DNA of 36,385 bases from Pseudomonadota bacterium (GTDB taxonomy: Bacteria > Pseudomonadota > Gammaproteobacteria > Burkholderiales > Burkholderiaceae_C): the NCBI GenBank assembly GCA_963205125.1, contig CAUJJO010000260.1, forward strand, positions 1-36,385, given 5' to 3'. A program made the translations under genes and the position numbers. Under the pieces are notes generated by a model. The model was not told the origin of the DNA. It saw only the letters and a list, made by a program, of their open reading frames with translations, and did not search any database. Positions within the stretch are counted from its first letter, which is position 1. Each line of letters opens with the position of its first letter. Below, one piece after another: positions 22,153 through 30,373 of this stretch.

Positions 22153-23045
22153 GGTTCGAGGTAATGGTCCAGGAGAAGGGCCGCGAAAAGCAGCGAAAGA
22201 TGCCAGATCGAGAAGCGGAAGGTCTGCCGTGCCAGGCCGTCGCTGTACTGGCGCCAGAGCCGCCAAGCGTACTGGATGAAGCGCAGGCCCAGCAGGATCG
22301 CGGCGACGAAGTAGATCCAGCCGCTTAGCCGGTAGACGAAGGGCAGCAGCGAGGCGGCGAACAGCACCAGCGTGTAGAGCAGCACCTGCAGCCGCGTGAA
22401 CTCGGAGCCGTGCGTGACGGGCAGCATCGGCAGCCCGGCACGGCGATAGTCCTCGGCACGGTAGAGCGCCAGCGCCCAGAAGTGCGGTGGCGTCCACAGG
22501 AAGATGATGAGGAAGAGCATCAGCGCCTTGGGCCCGACCTCTCCGGTCATCGCCGCCCAGCCGAGCACCGGCGGCATCGCGCCCGAGGCGCCGCCGATGA
22601 CGATGTTCTGCGGCGTCAAGGGCTTCAGCACGACGGTGTAGACGATGGCGTAGCCGACGAAGGTGGCAAAGGTCAGCGCCATCGTCAGCGCATTGACCCA
22701 CAGCCAGAGGATGACGCTGCCCAGCGCGCACAGCAGGCTGGAGAACAGCAGCGCCTGCGCCGGGCTCAGCTCGCCGCGGGCGGTGGGGCGCCAGGCGGTG
22801 CGCTGCATGCGCGCGTCGATGTGCTGCTCGACCAGGCAGTTGAAGGCCGCGGCCGCGGCCGCGACCAGCCAGATGCCGGCGGTGGCCGGCAGCAGCAGCG
22901 CCAGGCGCGGCCAGCCCGGCTCGGCCAGCAGCATGCCGATGACGGCGCAGAAGACGATCAACTGCACCACGCGCGGCTTGGTCAGCGCGAGGTATTGGGC
23001 CAGGCGCGAGGGCATGGCGGCGCGGATCTCGGCGGCGGTGTTCAT
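22128..23045 (-). CDS. ctaB: Protoheme IX farnesyltransferase (heme O synthase)
   Basis: 305 residues with about nine transmembrane helices, UbiA superfamily. The first Asp-rich motif is [15 protein letters not shown] (69-83), with N69 and D77, followed by [10 protein letters not shown]. The second lies in the [16 protein letters not shown] loop, and [20 protein letters not shown] is typical of CtaB. It farnesylates heme b to heme O, the precursor of heme a for the adjacent aa3 oxidase. The ATG at 23045 is 21 bases after the SCO-like gene, without a strong Shine-Dalgarno. No ctaA (heme a synthase) is in the window, although it often sits between surf1 and ctaB in related operons. Confidence 0.96.
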   Translation of the reverse strand: MNTAAEIRAAMPSRLAQYLALTKPRVVQLIVFCAVIGMLLAEPGWPRLALLLPATAGIWLVAAAAAAFNCLVEQHIDARMQRTAWRPTARGELSPAQALLFSSLLCALGSVILWLWVNALTMALTFATFVGYAIVYTVVLKPLTPQNIVIGGASGAMPPVLGWAAMTGEVGPKALMLFLIIFLWTPPHFWALALYRAEDYRRAGLPMLPVTHGSEFTRLQVLLYTLVLFAASLLPFVYRLSGWIYFVAAILLGLRFIQYAWRLWRQYSDGLARQTFRFSIWHLSLLFAALLLDHYLEPWLHRLVA

Positions 23046-23066
23046 CGGTCGTCGTCGTGCGTGGGC

Positions 23067-23768
23067 TCAGCGCCCGGGGCGATCCCAGGCCGCCGAGGCG
23101 CGCAGCAGGCGGTCGATGTCGCGCTTGACCTTGGACGGGTCGAAATCGACCGGGAATCGCATCATCCACTGCCCCATCGGGTCGACCAGGTAGAGGTGCT
23201 CCTGCAGCGCATGGCCGGCCGCAGGAGCAAGCCAGCGGCCCAGTTCCGCTTCGGGAAAGCGCAGCACGGTGACGGCGGGCTCTGCCGCCAGCGCCTGCTG
23301 CAGCGCGCCGCTGGGCATGCCTGCGTCGGTGACGAACCAGACCTTGTCGAGCCGGTCGCGCTCGCGCCCGAGCATCTCGCGCAGCTGGCGCTGGGCATAG
23401 AGCCGCGCCTCGCAGCCGCGATCGCAGGCGGACGGGCCGACGGCCAGCAGCAGCCATTGCCCACGCAGCGAGGCCAGCGGCACCGACGCGCCGTCCAGCG
23501 TGGCCACCGTCAGATCGGGCAGCGCGCGCGACGGCTCGATCAGCGTCCCGTAGTTGGTGCGCGCCTGCGGCCGCAGGACGTAGTAGGTGAAGTAGGAGGC
23601 GATGACCGGCAGGGCACAGACCAGCAGCACCAGCAGCAGCTTGATGCGACCGCTGCGCACGCGCTTGCTCGGGCCGCCGCCGCGCGGCTCGGCGAGCTCG
23701 TAGACCGTCAGGGCCAACGGATCAGCGGCGGGCGCGGCGTCGCGGTTGGACGATTCGAAACCAGACAT
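23067..23768 (-). CDS. SCO-like membrane-anchored thioredoxin-fold protein
   Basis: 233 residues. A cytoplasmic N-terminus (1-40) is followed by one transmembrane helix (about 43-65) and a periplasmic thioredoxin-like domain. GPSACDRGCEARLYAQRQL carries C115 and C119, in the same CxxxC spacing as SCO proteins. A later strand, EHLYLVDPMGQWMMRF, resembles the SCO strand after the distal histidine, but the histidine (H191 or H186) is not at the SCO spacing. The position between surf1 and ctaB indicates a role in oxidase assembly, perhaps thiol or copper handling. It overlaps surf1 by 47 bases. Such proteins are usually left as hypothetical in Burkholderiales genomes. Confidence 0.8.
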   Translation of the reverse strand: MSGFESSNRDAAPAADPLALTVYELAEPRGGGPSKRVRSGRIKLLLVLLVCALPVIASYFTYYVLRPQARTNYGTLIEPSRALPDLTVATLDGASVPLASLRGQWLLLAVGPSACDRGCEARLYAQRQLREMLGRERDRLDKVWFVTDAGMPSGALQQALAAEPAVTVLRFPEAELGRWLAPAAGHALQEHLYLVDPMGQWMMRFPVDFDPSKVKRDIDRLLRASAAWDRPGR

Positions 23769-24435
23769 AAAGGCCGATCACCAGCGCGCACAGCCCGAAC
23801 CACTGCAGCGCATATCCATAGTTCCTGTGCACGTCGGAGGCAAGGCGCGGCCACTGGCGCAGCAGGCCATCGTCGCCGCCTTCGTCCTGGATGAGCACGA
23901 GCGGCAGCAGGCGACGATGCGTCTGCTGCGCGAAGCTCGCGAGGTCGAGATTCTGCCGGATGGCCCCCGAGCCTGCCCCGCCCAGCTCGTACAGCCGCGC
24001 GAACTCGGGGGCGATGTGCCCGGCCACGCGAACCCGCGCCGGCTCGGTGGCATAGGCGGCGATGCGCATGCGATCGCGCGCGTCGCGCGGCAGCCAGCCG
24101 CGCTGCACCAGCACGGCGCGGCCGTCGTCCAGCAGCAGCGGCGTGACGACGTAGAAGCCGGCGCGACCGTCCATCGGCCGGTTCTCGAGATAGACCGTAT
24201 CGCCCGGCAGCCAGCGGCCCTCCAGCAGCGCGCGCCGCTGCCACCAGGCCGGCGAGGCTTGCGTGCCCGCGCCGAACTCGGCAAGCGTCAGCGGCGGCAG
24301 CCGGGCACGCTCCTGCTGCAGGCGCTGCAGCGCGGTCTTCTCCTGCGCGCGACCGAGCTGCCAAACGCCCAGGCTGGCCGTCAGCGCAGCCAGCAGCAGC
24401 GTGCAGATCAGCAACAGGCCTTCGCGGACGGTCAT
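23722..24435 (-). CDS. SURF1-family cytochrome oxidase assembly protein
   Basis: 237 residues with the family layout: one N-terminal transmembrane helix (LLLICTLLLAALTASLGVWQ, then LGRAQEK, the usual SURF1 signature), a periplasmic domain with NRPMDGRAGFYVVTPLLL and VLVQRGWLP, and a C-terminal helix (YALQWFGLCALVIGLYVWF). SURF1 helps place heme a into subunit I. The C-terminal Y-x-x-Q-W-F is conserved. It overlaps the downstream SCO-like gene. The ATG at 24435 is preceded within 25 bases by a perfect 7-2-7 palindrome (24443-24458), which could form a leader hairpin. Confidence 0.93.
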   Translation of the reverse strand: MTVREGLLLICTLLLAALTASLGVWQLGRAQEKTALQRLQQERARLPPLTLAEFGAGTQASPAWWQRRALLEGRWLPGDTVYLENRPMDGRAGFYVVTPLLLDDGRAVLVQRGWLPRDARDRMRIAAYATEPARVRVAGHIAPEFARLYELGGAGSGAIRQNLDLASFAQQTHRRLLPLVLIQDEGGDDGLLRQWPRLASDVHRNYGYALQWFGLCALVIGLYVWFRIVQPRRRARR

Positions 24436-24442
24436 CTCAGCG

Positions 24443-24458
24443 GCCGGGCCTGCCCGGC
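24443..24458. repeat. 7-2-7 palindrome in the surf1/DUF2909 divergent spacer
   Basis: GCCGGGC-CT-GCCCGGC is a perfect inverted repeat eight bases upstream of the surf1 ATG. If transcribed it would form a short tight hairpin close to the start codon; as DNA it could be an operator. GC-rich palindromes of this size also arise by chance here. Confidence 0.5.
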
Positions 24459-24470
24459 GGAACGATGCAG

Positions 24471-24476
24471 TACGCT
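24471..24476 (+). promoter_or_regulatory. Putative DUF2909 gene -10 box, leaderless configuration
   Basis: TACGCT followed by six bases (AGCCGC) and the ATG at 24483. No Shine-Dalgarno is present. No -35 box is visible. Confidence 0.28.
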
Positions 24477-24482
24477 AGCCGC

Positions 24483-24707
24483 ATGAAGCTCGTCATCGTC
24501 CTGCTGCTCGGCCTGATCGTCGCTGCGCTCGCCAGCGCCGGGGTCTTCATGCTGCGCGAGCGGCCCGGGGGCCGCGGCGACCGGGACCGCCAGATGGCAC
24601 GCGCGCTGGCCGTGCGGGTGGGCCTGTCGGTGGCCGTCTTCCTGCTCGTGCTGCTGGCCTGGATGCTGGGCTGGATCACGCCCAGCGGCCTGCCCGTCGG
24701 CGGCTGA
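24483..24707 (+). CDS. DUF2909 twin-transmembrane protein
   Basis: 74 residues. Two transmembrane helices (about 2-20, KLVIVLLLGLIVAALASAG, and 48-66, VGLSVAVFLLVLLAWMLGWI) are joined by a basic, Gly/Arg-rich loop with MARALAVRVGLS. This pattern matches DUF2909, a short inner-membrane family found with oxidase assembly genes in betaproteobacteria; the molecular role is unknown. It lies on the opposite strand, between ctaE and surf1. The ATG at 24483 is chosen over one six codons upstream because the family begins MKLV. It converges on ctaE across a strong hairpin. Confidence 0.85.
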   Translation: MKLVIVLLLGLIVAALASAGVFMLRERPGGRGDRDRQMARALAVRVGLSVAVFLLVLLAWMLGWITPSGLPVGG

Positions 24708-24716
24708 CGAGGCTCC

Positions 24717-24749
24717 TGCGCCGCCGCCGGCGCGGGGCGGCGCGGCGCA
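24717..24749. terminator. Hairpin between convergent DUF2909 and ctaE genes
   Basis: TGCGCCGC (24717-24724) and GCGGCGCA (24742-24749) are perfect arms; the stem can extend inward past a one-base bulge. There is no T-run. The position between two gene ends suggests a bidirectional terminator. Confidence 0.5.
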
Positions 24750-24755
24750 TCGGCT

Positions 24756-25640
24756 TCAGAGCCAGTAGACAAGCATGTACAGGCCCAGCCAGACCACGTC
24801 GACGAAGTGCCAGTACCAGGCCGCGCCTTCGAAGCCGAAGTGGCGCTTGGGCGTGAAGTGTCCCTTCATCAGCCGCAGCGTGATGAACAGCAGCATCAGC
24901 ATGCCCACGAAGACGTGGAAACCGTGAAAGCCGGTGAGCATGAAGAAGGTCGAGCCGTAGATCCCCGAGCTGAGCTTGAGGTTGAGGTCGCTGTAGGCGT
25001 GGATGTACTCGAAGGCCTGCACGCACAGGAAGGTGGCGCCCAGGATCACGGTGAGCCACATCCAGAAGATCGTCGTGCCGCGCCGGTTGTCGAGCAGCGC
25101 ATGGTGGGCGATGGTCAGCGTCACGCCCGAGGTCAGCAGCAGCGCGGTGTTGATCGTCGGCAGCCAGAACGGGCCGATCGTGGAGAAGGGTTCGACCGTG
25201 TTGGCCGGCGAGGCGGTGACGCCGCCCCCGGCGCTCGGCCAGATCGCCTTGAAGTCGGGCCACAGCAGCTGGTGGTCCAGATCGCCGAGCATCGGCAGCG
25301 TGTGGACGCGGGCGTAGTACAGCGCCCCGAAGAAGGATGCGAAGAACATCACCTCCGAGAAGATGAACCAGCTCATGCTCCAGCGGTAGGAGAGATCCAC
25401 CCGATCGGAATAGAGGCCGCCCTCGCTTTCCTGGATCGACTGGCGGAACCACTGGTAGATCACCACCAGCCACCCGGCGAGGCCGACGAAGAACACCCAG
25501 CGGCCCCAGTCGTAGTCGTTGAACCACGCGCTCGTGCCGATGATGACGAGCAGCAGGCCGAACGCCGCCTGCACCGGAAAGCGCGAGGGCGAAGGGACGA
25601 AGTAGTAGGGCGCGCTGCCCGCTTTCGTTGCGGCTGACAT
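24756..25640 (-). CDS. ctaE: Cytochrome c oxidase subunit III
   Basis: 294 residues with seven transmembrane helices. Family signatures include RWSMSWFIFSEVMFFASFFG (86-105), whose glutamate lies in the conserved phospholipid-contacting region, then TINTALLLTSGVTLTIAHHA, GSTFFMLTGFHGFHVFVGM and the C-terminal AWYWHFVDVVWLGLYMLVYW. Subunit III stabilises proton uptake by subunit I. AGGAG lies about 10 bases upstream of the ATG at 25640. It follows the DUF2970 gene in the oxidase operon. Confidence 0.97.
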   Translation of the reverse strand: MSAATKAGSAPYYFVPSPSRFPVQAAFGLLLVIIGTSAWFNDYDWGRWVFFVGLAGWLVVIYQWFRQSIQESEGGLYSDRVDLSYRWSMSWFIFSEVMFFASFFGALYYARVHTLPMLGDLDHQLLWPDFKAIWPSAGGGVTASPANTVEPFSTIGPFWLPTINTALLLTSGVTLTIAHHALLDNRRGTTIFWMWLTVILGATFLCVQAFEYIHAYSDLNLKLSSGIYGSTFFMLTGFHGFHVFVGMLMLLFITLRLMKGHFTPKRHFGFEGAAWYWHFVDVVWLGLYMLVYWL

Positions 25641-25704
25641 CGGAAGGGTTCTCCTGCTTCGGTTCGATGGTTTTCGCGTCGGATGAAAAGTGCCGGGGCG
25701 TCGC

Positions 25705-25917
25705 TCAGCCGGCCACGCCGCTGCCGACCACCCAGCGCACCAGAAGCACCAGCACCGCGATGAAGGTCAGCGCCGCCACGATGCCGGCGAAGATCACCTG
25801 CAGCGGCCCGAGCCGCTGCACGTCCTGCTCGAAGGCGGCGCGGCCACGGATGCCGCAGAACGACCAGACTACCGCGCGCAGCGCCTGCAAGGCCCCCACG
25901 CGCTGCGGCGCGTTCAT
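25705..25917 (-). CDS. DUF2970 single-pass membrane protein
   Basis: 70 residues. ALQALRAVVWSFCGIRGRAA is followed by FEQDVQRLGPLQVIFAGIVA and one transmembrane helix (about 39-62). The pattern matches DUF2970, a small betaproteobacterial family found between ctaG and ctaE. Its function is unknown; a structural or assembly role in the oxidase is inferred from location. The ATG overlaps the ctaG stop by ATGA. Confidence 0.88.
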   Translation of the reverse strand: MNAPQRVGALQALRAVVWSFCGIRGRAAFEQDVQRLGPLQVIFAGIVAALTFIAVLVLLVRWVVGSGVAG

Positions 25918-26570
25918 GCCCGCCCCCCCTCGCGCCTGCTGCTGCCCGCGGCAGCACCGGCCTTGGCCGCGGCGCGCTCGAGCTGCCCGGCCGGCGCGGC
26001 CGGCACCTTGCCGCCGACTTCGAAGAAGGTGTAGGAGAGGGTGATCGTCGTCACGTCCCGGGGCAGGCGCGGATCGATCACGAACACCACCGGCCACTGC
26101 CTGCTCTCGCCTGGCGCCAGCGTGTACTCGCTGAAGCAGAAGCACTCGAGCTTGTTGAAGTGCGGCTGCGCCTGGCGCGGCGCATAGCTCGGGATCGCCT
26201 GCGCCGACATGGTGCGGTCCTGCACGTTGCGGAACTCGTACATCACCGTCGTCATCTGGCCCGGATGGACCTGCAGCGAGCGCTGCGCCGGCTTGAAGTC
26301 CCAGGGCCCGCGCGCGTTGGCATCGAACTCGACGGTGATGGTGCGCGTGGTGTCGACCTGCGTGTTGCGGTCGCTGCGACCCGCACTGCCCAGGCCCAGC
26401 CACGACTGCGTGCGCTGCTCGGCGATCGACAGCACGTTGATGCCCAGGGCCTGGCAGATCGCCCGGTACATCGGCACCAGCGAATAGCCGAAGGCGAACA
26501 TCAGCGCGACGATCACCAGCAGCTTGCCGAGCAGGCGTCGGTTGAGCATCGCACCGGGGGACGTGAGCAT
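25914..26570 (-). CDS. ctaG: Cytochrome c oxidase assembly protein CtaG/Cox11
   Basis: 218 residues: one N-terminal transmembrane helix (about 15-33) and a periplasmic Cox11 domain. YSLVPMYRAICQALG holds the conserved membrane-proximal cysteine, and the copper-binding motif CFCF is in LECFCFSEYTLAPGE. Cox11 inserts CuB into subunit I. The C-terminal tail after SYTFFEV is Ala/Gly-rich. The ATG at 26570 lies 24 bases after the 39-residue peptide gene; a second ATG seven codons in (26549) is an equally credible start, since neither has a near Shine-Dalgarno. Confidence 0.95.
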   Translation of the reverse strand: MLTSPGAMLNRRLLGKLLVIVALMFAFGYSLVPMYRAICQALGINVLSIAEQRTQSWLGLGSAGRSDRNTQVDTTRTITVEFDANARGPWDFKPAQRSLQVHPGQMTTVMYEFRNVQDRTMSAQAIPSYAPRQAQPHFNKLECFCFSEYTLAPGESRQWPVVFVIDPRLPRDVTTITLSYTFFEVGGKVPAAPAGQLERAAAKAGAAAGSSRREGGRA

Positions 26571-26594
26571 GATCGGGGAGCCCTCCGCGCGCGC

Positions 26595-26714
26595 TCAGTA
26601 GGGGCCGAGCAGCCAGATCTTGGCGACGAAGCCCAGCGCGAAGGCCAGCGCCACGCTCGCGAGGATGAGCGCCAAACGGAGGTTGGACTTGCGCTGTTCG
26701 GCGCTCGGCGGCAT
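26595..26714 (-). CDS. Cytochrome oxidase small assembly protein, 39 residues
   Basis: A 39-residue reading frame, MPPSAEQRKSNLRLALIL then a hydrophobic stretch ending AKIWLLGPY. A basic N-terminus precedes one transmembrane helix (about 14-34). An AGGAG ribosome binding site lies 9 bases before the ATG at 26714, which strongly supports translation. It sits between ctaD and ctaG, where Burkholderiales carry a peptide of this size annotated as a small oxidase assembly protein. It is easily missed by gene finders because of its size. The role is inferred from context. Confidence 0.85.
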   Translation of the reverse strand: MPPSAEQRKSNLRLALILASVALAFALGFVAKIWLLGPY

Positions 26715-26751
26715 CACGGTCTCCTGCTTGTCGGGTCGGCGGGGCTCGTCG

Positions 26752-28389
26752 TCAGCCGATCACGCGCGTGGCGCTGGCGTCGAGCTTGGGCGGCGTCTCG
26801 AAGGTGTGCCAGGGCGCGGGCGAAGGCACCTCCCACTCCAGGCCCTCGGCGCCTTCCCAGGGGCGCTGCGGCGCCGGCTCGCCCTTGCCGCGCATCATCG
26901 GCAGCACGACGAAGAAGAAGAAGTACACCTGCATCAGCCCGAAGCCCAGCGCCCCTACCGAGACGATCGCGTTGAAGTCGGCGAACTGCATCGGATAGTC
27001 GGCATAGCGGCGCGGCATGCCGGCCAGGCCGAGGAAGTGCATCGGGAAGAAGGTGATGTTGAAGGTGATGATGCTGCCCCAGAAATGGAACCTGCCGCGC
27101 GCTTCCGAATACATCACGCCGGTCCACTTCGGGCCCCAGTAGTAGACGGCGGCGAACATCGCGAACAGCGAGCCGGCGACGAGCACGTAGTGGAAATGGG
27201 CGACGATGTAGTAGGTGTCCTGCAGCTGGATGTCGATGGGCGCCATCGCCGGGATGACGCCGGTGAAGCCGCCGATCACGAAGACGAAGATGAAGCCCAC
27301 GGCCCACAGCATCGGCGTCTCGAAGGTCATGGAGCCGCGCCACATCGTGGCCACCCAGTTGAAGACCTTCACGCCGGTGGGCACCGCGATCAGCATGGTC
27401 GCGTACATGAAGAAGAGCTGCCCCGTCACCGGCATGCCGGTGGTGAACATGTGGTGCGCCCAGACGATCATCGAGAGGATGGCGATCGAGGCGGTGGCGT
27501 AGACCATCGAGGTGTAGCCGAACAGCCTCTTGCGCGCGAAGGCCGGCACGATCTGGCTGATCATGCCGAAGGCCGGCAGGATCATGATGTAGACCTCGGG
27601 GTGGCCGAAGAACCAGAAGATGTGCTGGTACATCACCGGGTCGCCGCCGCCGGCCGGGTTGAAGAAGCTGGTGCCGAAGTGGCGGTCGGTCAGCGTCATC
27701 GTGATCGCGCCGGCCAGCACCGGGATGACGGCGATCAGCAGGTAGGCGGTGATCAGCCAGGTCCAGGAGAACATCGGCATCTTCATCAGCGTCATGCCGG
27801 GCGCGCGCATGTTGAGCACGGTGACGATGATGTTGATCGCGCCCATGATCGAGCTGGCGCCGAAGAGGTGCATGGCGAAGATGGTCATGTCCATCGCCGG
27901 GCCCATCTGCAGCGTCAGCGGCGCATACAGCGTCCAGCCCGCGGCGGTGGCGCCGCCGGGCACGAAGAAGGAGCCGACGAACATGATCGCCGAGGGGATG
28001 AGCAGCCAGAAGCTGAGGTTGTTCATCCGCGCGAAGGCCATGTCCGACGCGCCGATCTGCAGCGGGATCATCCAGTTCGCGAAGCCGACGAAGGCCGGCA
28101 TGATGGCGCCGAAGACCATGATCAGGCCGTGCATGGTCGTGAACTGGTTGAACAGCTCGGGGTTCACGAACTGCAGCCCGGGCCGGAACAGCTCGGCGCG
28201 GATCAGCAGCGCCAGCACGCCGCCCACCATCAGCATGGTGAAGCTGAAGAGCAGGTAGAGCGTGCCGATGTCCTTGTGGTTGGTGGCGAAGAGCCAGCGG
28301 CGCCAGCCGTGCGGACGCGCGTGCTCGTGGTCGTGGGCGTGATCGTGGCCTGGCGCGTGGCCGGCGGGGTGGTCGAGGACAGCACTCAT
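26752..28389 (-). CDS. ctaD: Cytochrome c oxidase subunit I (aa3 type)
   Basis: 545 residues, twelve transmembrane helices. Low-spin heme ligands are H87 (TTMHGL) and H400; the high-spin heme ligand is H398 (IVAHFHYVL). CuB ligands are H263, H312 and H313, with cross-link tyrosine Y267 in [15 protein letters not shown]-channel residues N105, D116 and E265 and K-channel K341 (PTGVKVFNW) are intact, so this is a proton-pumping A1-type oxidase subunit. The first 30 residues hold eight histidines (H7 to H27), possibly a metal-binding extension. AAGGA lies about 7 bases before the ATG. It follows ctaC by 25 bases. Confidence 0.98.
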   Translation of the reverse strand: MSAVLDHPAGHAPGHDHAHDHEHARPHGWRRWLFATNHKDIGTLYLLFSFTMLMVGGVLALLIRAELFRPGLQFVNPELFNQFTTMHGLIMVFGAIMPAFVGFANWMIPLQIGASDMAFARMNNLSFWLLIPSAIMFVGSFFVPGGATAAGWTLYAPLTLQMGPAMDMTIFAMHLFGASSIMGAINIIVTVLNMRAPGMTLMKMPMFSWTWLITAYLLIAVIPVLAGAITMTLTDRHFGTSFFNPAGGGDPVMYQHIFWFFGHPEVYIMILPAFGMISQIVPAFARKRLFGYTSMVYATASIAILSMIVWAHHMFTTGMPVTGQLFFMYATMLIAVPTGVKVFNWVATMWRGSMTFETPMLWAVGFIFVFVIGGFTGVIPAMAPIDIQLQDTYYIVAHFHYVLVAGSLFAMFAAVYYWGPKWTGVMYSEARGRFHFWGSIITFNITFFPMHFLGLAGMPRRYADYPMQFADFNAIVSVGALGFGLMQVYFFFFVVLPMMRGKGEPAPQRPWEGAEGLEWEVPSPAPWHTFETPPKLDASATRVIG

Positions 28390-28414
28390 GTCGGGTTCCT
28401 TCGCAAGGAGGATC

Positions 28415-29593
28415 TCACTTGCCGCGCGCGGCGAGCACCTCGGCCGGCTGCACCAGCTGGCCGGTCTTGTTGCTCCACGCGTTCTTGGTGTAGGTGATGA
28501 CGGCGGCCAGTTCGGTGTCGCTCAGCTGCTTCCACGAGGGCATGGCGCCGCCGGCCGCACCGCCGAGCACGATCGCCATCTGCTTGCCCTTGTCGGCGTC
28601 GCGCACGATGGCCGAGCCGTCCAGCGGCTTGATCGGCGCCGCGCCCTTGCCGTCGGGGCGGTGGCAGACGGCGCAGTTGGCGGCGTAGACCTTCTCGCCG
28701 CGGGCCAGCAGCGTGTCCAGCTCCCACACCTTGCCCGGGTCGTCGGCCGCGGCAACGATCTTCTTCATTTCCTCGTCGACCCACTTGCCATAGTCCTCCT
28801 GGCTCAGGACCTTGACGTGGATGGGCATGTAGGCGTGCTCCTTGCCGCAGAGCTCGGCGCACTGGCCGTAGAAGTCGCCCGTGCGCTCGGCGCGGAACCA
28901 GGTGTCGCGCACGAAGCCGGGGATGGCGTCCTGCTTGACGCCGAAGGCCGGCACCATCCAGGCGTGGATCACGTCGTTGGCGGTGGTGACGATGCGGATC
29001 TTCTTGTCCACCGGCACCACCAGCGGGTTGTCGACCTTGAGCAGGTAGTCGTCGCCCTCGGGCGTGCCGGCGTCGGACAGCGCGCGCTGCGCCGGGTCCA
29101 GCGTCGAGAGGAAGCGGATCCCCTGCCCCTGACCGTTCAGGTAGTCGTAGCCCCACTTCCACTGGTAGCCGGTGGCCTTGATCGTGATGTCGGCGTTGGA
29201 GGTGTCCTTCTGCGCCACCACCGCGCGCGTGGCCATGGCCCCCAGGCCGACGACGATCAGGAAGGGCGCGAGCGTCCACAGGATCTCGATCGTCACGCTC
29301 TCGTGGAAGCTCGCGGCCTTGTAGCCCAGCGACTTGCGGTGCTTGAGGATCGAATAGAACATGACCCCGAACACGCCGACGAAGATCACCAGGCAGACCC
29401 ACATCACGAAGTTGTGCAGGTCGTGCAGGTGCAGGCTCATCGCCGTCGCGCCGGGGGTCAGGTTGAGCTGGTTGACCCCGGGGCCCCCGGGAAGGTCGTT
29501 GACCTTGGCCAGCGCCCAGGGCGTGGCCAGCGTCGAACCCAGCATCGCCGCGCTGGCGGCAAGGCGCGACTGCAGCATGCTCTTCGTCTTCAT
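28415..29593 (-). CDS. ctaC: Cytochrome c oxidase subunit II with fused cytochrome c domain
   Basis: 392 residues. After a signal peptide (1-29) come two transmembrane helices (about 62-82 and 104-124) and a cupredoxin domain with CuA ligands H210, C245, E247, C249, H253 and M256 ([12 protein letters not shown]). A C-terminal class I cytochrome c domain follows, with CAVCH (307-311) and axial Met351 in [10 protein letters not shown]. It accepts electrons and passes them via CuA to subunit I. The fused heme c resembles caa3 oxidases and is usual in Burkholderiales. The ATG at 29593 is favoured by the signal peptide; GGAG lies 11 bases upstream. Confidence 0.97.
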   Translation of the reverse strand: MKTKSMLQSRLAASAAMLGSTLATPWALAKVNDLPGGPGVNQLNLTPGATAMSLHLHDLHNFVMWVCLVIFVGVFGVMFYSILKHRKSLGYKAASFHESVTIEILWTLAPFLIVVGLGAMATRAVVAQKDTSNADITIKATGYQWKWGYDYLNGQGQGIRFLSTLDPAQRALSDAGTPEGDDYLLKVDNPLVVPVDKKIRIVTTANDVIHAWMVPAFGVKQDAIPGFVRDTWFRAERTGDFYGQCAELCGKEHAYMPIHVKVLSQEDYGKWVDEEMKKIVAAADDPGKVWELDTLLARGEKVYAANCAVCHRPDGKGAAPIKPLDGSAIVRDADKGKQMAIVLGGAAGGAMPSWKQLSDTELAAVITYTKNAWSNKTGQLVQPAEVLAARGK

Positions 29594-29631
29594 CGTCACG
29601 TCGGCTCCACTTCGATTCGTGCCTGCTCGCA

Positions 29632-30183
29632 TCAGCGCGCCCATCCGCCCGGCACGAGACGCTTCAACTCGGCGTACACCCGGCTGCGCTGCCCGGGCGC
29701 GGCATGACGCCCGACCCTGAGGCTGCGACCCGGCGCACGCAACTCGATCAGCCCATCCTCGGCCTGCACCACGCGCAGCGTGGCCAGCGCCAGGCGCGCG
29801 CGCCGCTGCCGCAGGCCCTCGCGCGCCTCGAGGTGCAACTGCCCATCGACGACGAAGAGCGCTTCGCCGTCGGCCGCGTGCAGCGCGTGATGGGCAAAGG
29901 CGGCCGCGACGACGATCACCTCGACCGCGAGGAATCCGCTGATCAGGGGCGCGCCGAGCGACCAGAAGAACAGCGCCAGCACCAGCGACAGCGCGGCAAC
30001 GCAGCCCAGGCAGGCGGCAAACTGGGCCGGCGAAAGCGCACAGCGCCGCTGCAGGCGCCAGACCGTCGCCGCCTGCTCCGCGCCGAAGCCGTCGCGCGCG
30101 CCCGCGGCCCCGGCCTCGAACGTCGACGACGGGGCGTGCAACGATTCGAAGCCCCAGGCTCGGGCAGAGGTGGCAGGATTCAC
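29632..30183 (-). CDS. DUF2244 membrane protein
   Basis: 183 residues from a GTG at 30183. After about 45 variable residues, the DUF2244 domain starts at WRLQRRCALSPAQF, with two transmembrane helices (about 57-75 and 80-100) and a cytoplasmic beta-rich part (GQLHLEAREGLRQRRARL, ELRAPGRSLRVGRHA, YAELKRLVPGG). DUF2244 genes commonly lie next to the oxidase genes in proteobacteria; the function is unknown. The start is uncertain: GTG at 30183 is the only start codon between the proposed promoter and the domain. It ends 38 bases before ctaC and may lead the oxidase operon. Confidence 0.8.
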   Translation of the reverse strand: MNPATSARAWGFESLHAPSSTFEAGAAGARDGFGAEQAATVWRLQRRCALSPAQFAACLGCVAALSLVLALFFWSLGAPLISGFLAVEVIVVAAAFAHHALHAADGEALFVVDGQLHLEAREGLRQRRARLALATLRVVQAEDGLIELRAPGRSLRVGRHAAPGQRSRVYAELKRLVPGGWAR

Positions 30184-30266
30184 GACGCGTGGGTTCGATG
30201 CGGGAAAAGGATCGGTGCCGGGCGCTGCCCATTCACCAGGAATCTGAGCAGGCTCAAAGCAGGAAA

Positions 30267-30284
30267 ATTCTAGCTCGGCTAGAA
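30267..30284. promoter_or_regulatory. Palindrome overlapping the putative DUF2244/cox promoter
   Basis: TTCTAGC-TCG-GCTAGAA (30268-30284) is a perfect 7-3-7 palindrome, and its left edge overlaps a minus-strand TAGAAT -10 (30272-30267). It lies 84 bases upstream of the DUF2244 start in AT-richer DNA. A repressor operator for the oxidase operon is plausible; the cognate regulator is unknown. Confidence 0.5.
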
Positions 30285-30334
30285 GATGCCTCGATTGGGC
30301 GTTTGCCTGGGATAGTGTTTTGCCTAATGGCCAA

Positions 30335-30357
30335 GGGCCACGGGGCCACGGGGCCAC
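30335..30357. repeat. GGGGCCAC 8-bp tandem repeat, about three copies
   Basis: Units at 30335-30341 (seven bases), 30342-30349 and 30350-30357, just after the bioC-like stop (30374 on the minus strand). No function is apparent. Confidence 0.7.
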
Positions 30358-30373
30358 GGCCCAGGCCCCGGCC

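Noticed and set aside
26620..28497. 625-codon plus-strand open frame rich in His, Glu and Asp
   Set aside because: Antisense of ctaD, whose hydrophobic helices give His/Glu/Asp-rich complements. It has no plausible fold and no ribosome binding site.
30184..30266. Riboswitch or structured leader between the cox-side promoter and DUF2244
   Set aside because: I looked for conserved cobalamin, TPP or heme-related leader elements and found no recognisable core; only a plain leader of about 80 bases.
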